A stretch of DNA of 64,000 nucleotides, taken from JAWHQP01 sp032586195 (GTDB taxonomy: Bacteria > Pseudomonadota > Gammaproteobacteria > Enterobacterales > Pasteurellaceae). The position numbers and the translations under genes were made by a program. Where the stretch lies: assembly GCA_032586195.1 (NCBI GenBank), contig JAWHQP010000002.1:1-64000 (forward strand). The letters run 5' to 3'. The notes beneath the pieces are model-generated. The model did not search any database. It saw only the letters and a list, made by a program, of their open reading frames with translations, and was not told where the DNA came from. Below are positions 42,830-49,358 of the stretch, piece by piece. Numbering within the stretch: the first letter of the stretch is position 1; each line of letters opens with the position of its first letter.

Positions 42830-43351
42830 ATGAAAAATTTACAACCGGCAATTGTTTGGCCTACCGAATACACTCCGGGTGAAACCGACAACTACTGTTC
42901 AAATGAAGTGATTGTGAAAGGGTTAAACGTAGCGGATATCTGGAATTTACTAATCGACACCGCGACATGGGAAAGCTATTACGACAACGCCAGCAATATT
43001 AAAGTGGCGGACGGCTCCACCAGCCTGCTTTCCGCCGGTGTGCCTTTTACTTTTGATACTTTCGGCTTTGTGGTTCATTCACAAGTGCTTGAATTTGAAC
43101 CTGAAAAAGACGGCGTGGCGCGTCTCGCATGGAAAGGTGTATGTGGTGAAGGCGATGAGCTGCTTGATATTTATCACGCCTGGTTAATCGAAAACCTCGA
43201 CGGCAACCGCGTACGTATTCTGACCGAGGAATCACAGAAAGGTAAACCTGCGGTACAACTTGCCAATACCGTGCCTAACCCGATGATTAACGGACATCAG
43301 GCATGGCTGACAGGGCTGGTACGTACGGCGCAAGCAAGAAAAGGGCGGTAA
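42830..43351 (+). CDS. SRPBCC (START-like) domain protein
   Basis: This 173-residue protein shows the pattern of the SRPBCC helix-grip fold: an N-terminal strand and helix (CSNEVIVKGLNVADIWNLLI), a tryptophan-rich WESYYDNASNIKVADG segment, then alternating strands and a long C-terminal helix (PMINGHQAWLTGLVRTAQA). Such proteins bind hydrophobic ligands in a central cavity. No enzymatic function can be assigned. It is the first gene of the LysR-linked group. A 100-base gap with a small hairpin separates it from the next gene. Confidence 0.7.
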   Translation: MKNLQPAIVWPTEYTPGETDNYCSNEVIVKGLNVADIWNLLIDTATWESYYDNASNIKVADGSTSLLSAGVPFTFDTFGFVVHSQVLEFEPEKDGVARLAWKGVCGEGDELLDIYHAWLIENLDGNRVRILTEESQKGKPAVQLANTVPNPMINGHQAWLTGLVRTAQARKGR

Positions 43352-43396
43352 ATCGTTCTGACGCCTCTTTTCAAAGAAAGAAATGTAACCGATAAA

Positions 43397-43412
43397 AAAT
43401 CAAGTCCCCTTT
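43397..43412. repeat. Small GAAA-loop hairpin between the SRPBCC and dehydrogenase genes
   Basis: CCCTTT-GAAA-AAAGGG forms a 6-bp stem with a stable GAAA loop inside a purine/pyrimidine-rich stretch. It could be a dispersed repeat or an RNA stability element. Confidence is low. Confidence 0.35.
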
Positions 43413-43451
43413 GAAAAAAGGGAGAGGGATTGGGAGATTTAGGAGAAAAAG

Positions 43452-44318
43452 ATGAAAAAAATTGCATTTCTGGGCCTAGGTGCGATGGGGCATTTCATGG
43501 CGCTTAATTTGGTTAAAGCGGGTTTTGATGTCACGGTCTGGAATCGTACCGCCAAGGCCTGTGATGAATTAGTGACAGCAGGGGCCTCGGCCGCGGCGAT
43601 GCCGGCGGATGCTGCGAAAGACGCCGATGTTGTGATTTCGATGGTGCGTGATGATGTGGCTTCCCGTCAGGTATGGTTGGATGAAAAGTGCGGTGCTGTG
43701 TTGACGATTTCTGCTGACGCCATTGCGATTGAAAGCTCGACTTTAACCCCCGATTGGGTACGAACGCTTGGCGCCGAGCTGAAAAAACGCGACGTCGTTT
43801 TACTGGAAGCGCCTGTTTCGGGTTCACGCCCGCAGGCGGAGCAGGCCCAGCTGATTTATCTGGTGGGGGGCGAACAGACGGCGTTTGAACGGGTACGTCC
43901 GATTTTAAACCGGATGGGCAGCACGGCTGATCAGGTTATTGGCGGTTTGGGTGCGGCGGCGCTGACTAAACTGTGCACCAATACGCTGATGGGCGTACAA
44001 GTGGCGGTGGCGGGCGAGCTGATCGCTATGCTTGAACGCAACGGGGCGAATGTGGAGCAGACTTTACAGGCGCTTGCCACCACGCCGGCCTGGAGCGTGA
44101 TCCTACAGCGGACGAGCGAATCTATTGTGAACCGCCGTTTCGCGCCGTTATTTCCGATTGAATTACTGGAAAAAGATTTGGGTTACACCATGCAAAGCGT
44201 TGGTGAGCCGGCATCCGCTCCTGTGGTTAACACGGCCCGTCAGGCTTATCGGGCCGCCATTGCGGAAGGCTTGGGCGGCGAGCAGATGACGGCAATTTAT
44301 AAACGTTATGCAGAGTAA
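43452..44318 (+). CDS. 3-hydroxyisobutyrate dehydrogenase-family NAD(P)-dependent oxidoreductase
   Basis: The 288-residue protein has the N-terminal Rossmann motif IAFLGLGAMGHFMALNLVKAG. The substrate-binding segment of beta-hydroxyacid dehydrogenases is LLEAPVSGSRPQAEQAQLIY (about residue 117). The catalytic lysine is in GAAALTKLCTNTLMG (about residue 175). Substrates in the family include 3-hydroxyisobutyrate, tartronate semialdehyde and short aldehydes; the actual one is unknown. An uptake core lies inside at 43686-43694. The next gene starts 20 bases on. Confidence 0.85.
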   Translation: MKKIAFLGLGAMGHFMALNLVKAGFDVTVWNRTAKACDELVTAGASAAAMPADAAKDADVVISMVRDDVASRQVWLDEKCGAVLTISADAIAIESSTLTPDWVRTLGAELKKRDVVLLEAPVSGSRPQAEQAQLIYLVGGEQTAFERVRPILNRMGSTADQVIGGLGAAALTKLCTNTLMGVQVAVAGELIAMLERNGANVEQTLQALATTPAWSVILQRTSESIVNRRFAPLFPIELLEKDLGYTMQSVGEPASAPVVNTARQAYRAAIAEGLGGEQMTAIYKRYAE

Positions 44319-44338
44319 TTAAAATCTGGGGAAGAAAA

Positions 44339-44809
44339 GTGAACATTCTTTATTTTATTATGGCGTTTGTCGGCGGTGCCGGACTTGCCGTTCAGGCGTC
44401 CGTCAATAGCCGTTTAGCGGCCGGGATTGGCGGACAGCCTTTGATCGGCTCGTTTATTTCGTTTGCCGTCGGCGCGGTGTTTCTCGGTATTTTTGCGGCT
44501 TTCCAGGACAACTGGAGTGAAGTATCAAGCGGTGTCAGCACCATGTCGTGGTGGAAATGGCTTGGTGGGGTGATCGGGGCCGTGTTTGTGTTCACCACTA
44601 TTTTCCTCGCCCCTAAAATCGGCTTAACCAATATGGCGTTTTTGCTGATTTTGGGACAGCTTAGCGTCGGCCTGCTAATTGACGGCTTCGGCTTAATCCA
44701 AATGCCCGTGCGTGAGATTTTCTGGTGGAAATATCTTGGTCTCGGCATTATGGTGATTGGTTTGGTGTTTTTTATGTTCGGCGACAGACTTGCCGCTTTA
44801 GCGAAATAA
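44339..44809 (+). CDS. DMT-superfamily DUF606/YdcZ-type membrane protein
   Basis: The 156-residue protein starts at GTG after GGGGAAGA. It has five predicted membrane segments: YFIMAFVGGAGLAVQASVNS, IGSFISFAVGAVFLGIFAAF, WLGGVIGAVFVFTTIFLAPK, MAFLLILGQLSVGLLIDGFG and YLGLGIMVIGLVFFMF. This matches the short five-helix DUF606 members of the drug/metabolite transporter superfamily, thought to work as dimers. Its position suggests export or uptake of a compound handled by the neighbouring redox enzymes. Confidence 0.8.
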   Translation: MNILYFIMAFVGGAGLAVQASVNSRLAAGIGGQPLIGSFISFAVGAVFLGIFAAFQDNWSEVSSGVSTMSWWKWLGGVIGAVFVFTTIFLAPKIGLTNMAFLLILGQLSVGLLIDGFGLIQMPVREIFWWKYLGLGIMVIGLVFFMFGDRLAALAK

Positions 44810-44923
44810 GCATGGGTGAATTATCATAAATCCTGATAGGGCATATCATGAAAATCAATTAGCCATTGTGGCGGGCGAACGTTAACATGAAAAACAATTC
44901 AGCAACAAGAAAGAGGATAAATT

Positions 44924-45622
44924 ATGTCAGTCTTAAAAGTTTTAATGATCGTGACTTCACAAGCCACTATGCCGATCAGTGAAGGCGGCAATGGTCAGCC
45001 TACAGGCATTTGGTACGAAGAATTGGCCACTCCTTATTATGTATTGCAGGATGCGGGCGTGCAGGTTGATATCGCTTCAATTAAAGGCGGTGCGGTGCCG
45101 ATAGATCCTCGTTCACTGCGGGCAAAGGATCGTAATCCCGCCAGCGTAAACCGTTTTGAAAGTGATCCAGCGGCGTTGCAGAAATTAAAGACTTCAATGA
45201 AACTGGATGATGTGCATGTAGCCGGCTATTCGGCCGTTTTCCTGCCGGGCGGACACGGCCCGATGTGGGATGAAGCAAATAGCAAAACCTTGGCGGAAGT
45301 GATTTCCACCGCATGGCAGAACGGTCAGGTAGTGGGGGCCGTTTGTCATGGCGGTGCCGGTTTAATAAACGCCAAAGACAGCAATGGCGAGCCGCTGGTG
45401 AAAGACCGCCGCGTCAGCGCGTTTTCCAATGCCGAGGAAGGCGATGGCAAAGTGCCGTTCCATTTGGAAACACGCTTGCGTGAATTAGGCGCAAAATATG
45501 AAAGCGGTGCGAATTTTCAACCGTTTGCGATTCAAGACGGCAAGCTTATCACAGGGCAGAATCCTGCGTCATCGGAGCAGGTGGCAAAAATGATTTTGGC
45601 GGAAATTAAAAATAATAAGTAA
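44924..45622 (+). CDS. DJ-1/PfpI-family (class I glutamine amidotransferase-like) protein
   Basis: The 232-residue protein resembles Hsp31/HchA-type DJ-1 members. The nucleophile elbow VVGAVCHGGAGLINA (about residue 140) holds the reactive cysteine, and YSAVFLPGGHGPMWD (about residue 104) the conserved glycine loop. GNGQPTGIWYEELATPYYVL near the N-terminus supplies the acidic residue. Family members act as glyoxalases, deglycases or chaperones; which applies is not clear. It fits an aldehyde or electrophile detoxification role with its neighbours. Confidence 0.82.
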   Translation: MSVLKVLMIVTSQATMPISEGGNGQPTGIWYEELATPYYVLQDAGVQVDIASIKGGAVPIDPRSLRAKDRNPASVNRFESDPAALQKLKTSMKLDDVHVAGYSAVFLPGGHGPMWDEANSKTLAEVISTAWQNGQVVGAVCHGGAGLINAKDSNGEPLVKDRRVSAFSNAEEGDGKVPFHLETRLRELGAKYESGANFQPFAIQDGKLITGQNPASSEQVAKMILAEIKNNK

Positions 45623-45674
45623 GTATCCAAATAAGCCTATAATCGTAAAACAGCTTAATAATACGTAACGGGAA

Positions 45675-45719
45675 GCGGTGCAAGAACAAAAAATCCTTTT
45701 TTCAGCACCGCACTTTTTT
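45675..45719 (+). terminator. USS-linked hairpin before mdaB
   Basis: GCGGTGC (45675-45681) pairs with GCACCGC (45705-45711), with an inner AAAAAA/TTTTTT stem, followed by a T run. The right arm contains an uptake core (45707-45715). The left partner is a degenerate copy. It may attenuate transcription between the DJ-1 and mdaB genes. Confidence 0.5.
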
Positions 45720-45730
45720 AAGGAGGAACG

Positions 45731-46315
45731 ATGAATATTTTATTACTGGACGGCGGAAAAACTTTCGCGCATAGTCAGGGATTGCTTAATCACACCTTGC
45801 ACAAAACAGCTAGAGAGACCTTAACCGCATTAGGTCATCAGGTGCGGGAAACCGTTATTGCCGATGGGTATAATATTGAACGGGAGGTTGAAAACTTCCT
45901 TTGGATGGATGCCGTGATCTGGCAAATGCCGGGCTGGTGGATGGGTGAGCCGTGGACGGTGAAGAAGTACATTGACGAAGTGTTTACCGCGGGGCAGGGC
46001 AAACTTTACCATTCCGACGGACGTCACCGCACCGATCCGAGCAAAGATTACGGCAAGGGCGGACTGCTGCAGGGCAAAAAACACATGCTTTCTTTAACAT
46101 GGAACGCCCCGATTGAAGCATTCACCGATCCGAACGAATTTTTTGAAGGCGTGGGCGTGGACGGTGAGTATCTGCATTTTCACAAACTCAATGAATTTTT
46201 GGGTATCAGCCGTTTGCCGACTTTTATCTGCAACGACGTGATTAAAAATCCGCAGGTGGAAAAATTTGTGGCGGATTATAAAGCTCATTTAACAGCGGTC
46301 TTCGGACAAGGTTAG
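45731..46315 (+). CDS. mdaB: Flavodoxin-fold NAD(P)H quinone oxidoreductase MdaB
   Basis: MdaB reduces quinones by two electrons, avoiding semiquinone radicals. The 194-residue protein matches E. coli MdaB (193) along its length. MNILLLDGGKTFAHSQGLLN opens it, VIWQMPGWWMGEPWTVKKYI lies near residue 62, and GKLYHSDGRHRTDPSKDYGK near residue 96. PIEAFTDPNEFFEGVGVDGE follows near residue 130. AAGGAGG precedes the ATG. The next gene starts 10 bases after the stop. Confidence 0.9.
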   Translation: MNILLLDGGKTFAHSQGLLNHTLHKTARETLTALGHQVRETVIADGYNIEREVENFLWMDAVIWQMPGWWMGEPWTVKKYIDEVFTAGQGKLYHSDGRHRTDPSKDYGKGGLLQGKKHMLSLTWNAPIEAFTDPNEFFEGVGVDGEYLHFHKLNEFLGISRLPTFICNDVIKNPQVEKFVADYKAHLTAVFGQG

Positions 46316-46324
46316 GAGCGGACC

Positions 46325-46972
46325 ATGGACGCATTGCAAATTGCACGGGCGCGTTATACCGCCAAAGCTTATGACCTGCGCAAAAAGATCCGCGCGGAAC
46401 TCTTTGATAAGTTGTTGGAAATTCTGCGTTTATCACCTTCTTCCACCAATGCCCAACCGTGGCATTTTCTGATTGCGGAGTCCGCGCAAGCAAAGGCCCG
46501 CATTGCGAAATCAATGGAAGGCTCGGACGATTATAATATTCCCAAGGTGATGAACGCGTCGCACGTATTGGTATTCTGTGCCGTTAATGATGTTACCGAC
46601 ACCCATCTGGAAAAAGTGAACGCCGCCGAAATACGCGACGGACGCTATACGGCGGAGCGGCAACAGGCAAATACGGCACCGCGTGCCCATTATGTACGGA
46701 TGTATCGCTCACAAGGGAAAATGCAAAGCTGGATTGAGTCACAACTGCATATCGCCCTCGGGCAACTGCTTTGGGCGGCGGAAATGGAAGGCGTGAACAG
46801 CACGGCCATCGGCGGTTTCCGAACGGAACGGTTGGATGCGGAATTAAACCTTGCGGAACAAGGCCTGCATAGCGTACTGATTGTATGTTTAGGCTATCGC
46901 TCGGCTGAAGACCGCAATGCCGACAAGCCGAAATCCCGTCTGAGCCGTGATGAGATTTTTAGTTATCTGTAA
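46325..46972 (+). CDS. nfsB: NfsB-type nitroreductase
   Basis: An FMN-dependent, oxygen-insensitive NAD(P)H nitroreductase. The 215-residue protein has ARARYTAKAYDLRKKI at the N-terminus (the family has a K-x-FD motif here). LRLSPSSTNAQPWHFLIAES (about residue 38) binds FMN, and the NADPH/FMN loop is AEMEGVNSTAIGGFRTERLD (about residue 156). It ends with the typical SRLSRDEIF. It is close to E. coli NfsB (217 residues) in length and motifs. It is the last gene of the LysR-linked group and ends at a strong hairpin. Confidence 0.88.
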   Translation: MDALQIARARYTAKAYDLRKKIRAELFDKLLEILRLSPSSTNAQPWHFLIAESAQAKARIAKSMEGSDDYNIPKVMNASHVLVFCAVNDVTDTHLEKVNAAEIRDGRYTAERQQANTAPRAHYVRMYRSQGKMQSWIESQLHIALGQLLWAAEMEGVNSTAIGGFRTERLDAELNLAEQGLHSVLIVCLGYRSAEDRNADKPKSRLSRDEIFSYL

Positions 46973-46980
46973 TATTTTTC

Positions 46981-47001
46981 CGGGCGGAGACTCTCCGCCC
47001 G
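46981..47001. terminator. Terminator between nfsB and the convergent MDR gene
   Basis: CGGGCGGAGA (46981-46990) and TCTCCGCCCG (46992-47001) are perfect complements. An A/T run precedes it and a T-rich stretch follows, so it can serve both convergent genes. Confidence 0.7.
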
Positions 47002-47006
47002 ATTGT

Positions 47007-47996
47007 TTATTTCAATACCGCAACGACTTTTCCAACGGTTTTACGTCGTTTAATCAGTTGCAGGCCCTGCGGAATGTTCTCAAAGGGCAGTACGGTTTCA
47101 ATCAGTGGATTGATTTTCCCTTGAGATACTAAGTTCAGCAACGTTTGCGTTATCCGACCGAGATCGGCTTGTTGGGCGGGATCACGGCTGCCGTGGGCTC
47201 CGCCTAGGTTTACCACGCAGACGGACTGTCCGCGGCGGAACAGATCGCTTTGCCGGTAATCGGGCTCTTCCACGATCGCCACCAAGGCGCCGTTATAGGC
47301 AAGGCGGTTGAGATCTTCGGTTGCCGTTTTGCCGTCAATGGTATTGATAATTAAATCAACTCCTCGGTTTTGGGTTAATTCAAGAACGCGGGCAGTGATA
47401 TCTTCCGTTTTGTAATCAATAATCACATCGGCGGCCCCGATGCGGCGGACGAAATCTATTTTATCCGTGCCGGCGGTAGCGTAAACAGTTAAGCCGGCGA
47501 GTTTGGCGAGCTGAATCGCGATGGAGCCCACCCCGCCGGCGGCGGCATGCACCAACACGGTGCGGCGATTGTTCAGGCTTGCCTTACGATGCAGCGCTTG
47601 AAACGCGGTCATCGCACCGCACAGCAAGCCGGCCGCTTGTTCAAAACTGACGTCGTCAGGAATTTTGCCTAATTGATAGGCCGGCACGGCGACGAATTGG
47701 GCAAAACAGCCGTCTTTTAGCAAATAACCGTGTCCCGCCACCCGATCGCCCACGACAAATCGGTCAACGCCTTCTCCTACGGCTTCAATTACACCCGCTA
47801 CGTCCAACCCCAGAATGTGCGGATATTGCCACGCATCTACACCGAATTCCACTACCTTATAATCTACAGGATTCAGCCCGACCGCCTTGACTTTTATGAG
47901 CACCTGATCGGCGGCGATAACGGGCACGGGGACATCAATTAAAGAAATTTGCTCAATGGAACGATGAGACTTGTCGGTAATGGCAAAGGCTTGCAT
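47007..47996 (-). CDS. Zinc-less MDR alcohol dehydrogenase/quinone oxidoreductase-like protein
   Basis: The 329-residue protein belongs to the medium-chain dehydrogenase superfamily. The GroES-like N-terminal half contains KAVGLNPVDYKVVEFGVDAW and ILGLDVAGVIEAVGEGVDRF. The Rossmann half has VLVHAAAGGVGSIAIQLAKL (about residue 145) with the AxxGxxG nucleotide motif. Structural zinc cysteines are absent, as in quinone oxidoreductases and zeta-crystallin. It likely reduces quinones or enones with NADPH. It faces the redox gene group and may share its physiology, but its own promoter region contains a separate dyad. Confidence 0.85.
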   Translation of the reverse strand: MQAFAITDKSHRSIEQISLIDVPVPVIAADQVLIKVKAVGLNPVDYKVVEFGVDAWQYPHILGLDVAGVIEAVGEGVDRFVVGDRVAGHGYLLKDGCFAQFVAVPAYQLGKIPDDVSFEQAAGLLCGAMTAFQALHRKASLNNRRTVLVHAAAGGVGSIAIQLAKLAGLTVYATAGTDKIDFVRRIGAADVIIDYKTEDITARVLELTQNRGVDLIINTIDGKTATEDLNRLAYNGALVAIVEEPDYRQSDLFRRGQSVCVVNLGGAHGSRDPAQQADLGRITQTLLNLVSQGKINPLIETVLPFENIPQGLQLIKRRKTVGKVVAVLK

Positions 47997-48062
47997 AACT
48001 TTTCCTCGGGTGTAGAGATATCTTCGATATATTAACTATGCCTAGCCGCAAAGCGACTTCGT

Positions 48063-48091
48063 TGTATAACCCTAACGGCTCGTATAGGGTT
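48063..48091 (-). promoter_or_regulatory. Dyad with adjoining -10 upstream of the MDR gene
   Basis: AACCCTA (48068-48074) and TAGGGTT (48085-48091) are perfect inverted repeats 10 bases apart. On the minus strand they are followed at once by TATACA, a possible -10. The layout resembles MerR-type operators placed between -35 and -10, but the -35 is poor. Confidence 0.35.
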
Positions 48092-48141
48092 TTAGTTATT
48101 TGTGCAAGTACCGCATAAATTGATAAAAAATCGGATTTTCG

Positions 48142-49221
48142 TCACCGCACTTTTTGTTTGTTTTCATGCTGATCTAAATAATCGATCAGTACCTGCGGCA
48201 TACCGCGGGGGCCGCGTACCGCCCCGACGCCTAAGCTCTTCATCGTGGCAAGAGGTAAGGTGTCGGGCGTGTATTGGTTGAGTAAACGGATTTTCATCAG
48301 CCGATCGACCTTCACATATTTATTCCGTTTATGGTAAGGCAGATTCACTTCCAGCACCTTGCATTTATACAAAATAGCGGAACGGGGCGCCGCCACATAC
48401 ATGTACACAATATCACCGACCATGACCTCAGTGCTCTGTTTCCAGCCTATTTCCGTTTGTTCGCGAAACGCCTGTTCCACGTCAAAATATCGTAGATTAG
48501 CCGGTACCAGCCATGTGCTGATGCGTTGCGTTCTCGCTTTGGTTTTAACAGCGGAATCGGTGAGGGCAAAACTTTGCCGTATCAGCTCAATCAAACGGGT
48601 ATCGCTAACTGTTTCGTCCAGAATAATGCTGATCCAGTGCTTTTTATTCATGTGATAAGCGGGATAAATCCCTTCTTGTTGCAGTAATGGCGCCAGGTTT
48701 GCGGGTTCGACCTTGAGATTGATGACATTGATCTTTCCCTGTGATTTTGCCACTAATTTGCTTTTATCGACTTGCATGACGAGGGCGTACCATTTATCGT
48801 TGGCCCGGTGCTTGAAGACGCCGAAATCGGGATATTTTTCCCAGGGAAATACGGGTCTGTCTGCAAAGTTGGCGAGAATATAATCGGCCATACGGTTCGC
48901 CTGCGCGGCGGTGAAGTGCCGTTGAGTGCAACAATGCTGTAAAATCTGTTCAAGCACTTCGAAATAGGCGGTGCGGACTTTGTGGACAAATTCCCCCTGC
49001 TGATGCCGGATGTGAACGTTGGCATATTCCGATTCCGTGCCGAGATCGAATACGCGTCCGAACACTTCGCCTTGTGGCGATATTTGAATATCAACGCGAA
49101 ACTCATTATTTAAAATGGGTTGTGAATAATGATAGCCATCGTCCTGTCGGCAAAAGCCATAGGCGGCTAAGCGGGAAAAATCAACGCTGGCTTTTTGAAA
49201 AAAGGCTTGTTCGCTGTGCAT
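48142..49221 (-). CDS. Three-domain protein: MmcQ N-terminal extension, MmcQ/YjbR domain, EVE/PUA-like domain
   Basis: I start at the ATG at 49221 (359 residues); a TTG ten codons upstream is possible, and neither has a clear Shine-Dalgarno. Residues about 1-100 (FSRLAAYGFCRQDDGYHYSQ, FGRVFDLGTESEY) match an extension seen in longer MmcQ proteins. Residues about 105-220 are a YjbR-type cyclophilin-like domain (PWEKYPDFGVFKHR, INLKVEPANLAPLLQQEGI, PAYHMNKKHWISIILDE). Residues about 235-350 look like an EVE/PUA-type nucleic-acid or modified-base binding domain (STWLVPANLRYFDVEQAFRE, VGDIVYMYVAAPRSAILYKC). The last codons and stop (KVR-TGA) are formed by an uptake core at 48144-48152. Function is unknown. 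Confidence 0.7.
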   Translation of the reverse strand: MHSEQAFFQKASVDFSRLAAYGFCRQDDGYHYSQPILNNEFRVDIQISPQGEVFGRVFDLGTESEYANVHIRHQQGEFVHKVRTAYFEVLEQILQHCCTQRHFTAAQANRMADYILANFADRPVFPWEKYPDFGVFKHRANDKWYALVMQVDKSKLVAKSQGKINVINLKVEPANLAPLLQQEGIYPAYHMNKKHWISIILDETVSDTRLIELIRQSFALTDSAVKTKARTQRISTWLVPANLRYFDVEQAFREQTEIGWKQSTEVMVGDIVYMYVAAPRSAILYKCKVLEVNLPYHKRNKYVKVDRLMKIRLLNQYTPDTLPLATMKSLGVGAVRGPRGMPQVLIDYLDQHENKQKVR

Positions 49222-49358
49222 AACGGTATTGCTTGACTGAAATAAAAACAAGTATAAACAAAAGTGCGGCGTTACAAAAGCGTTAGCAGGTCTTGATTTT
49301 GCCGGCGATTGAATATAAAAAGGGATTGCCGGAACAATCCCTGTTGTTAGTTTTATTG

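Noticed and set aside
49222..49251. Ten-residue N-terminal extension of the MmcQ/EVE-like protein from TTG
   Set aside because: It has neither a ribosome binding site nor family support. The ATG at 49221 matches the start of longer MmcQ proteins better.
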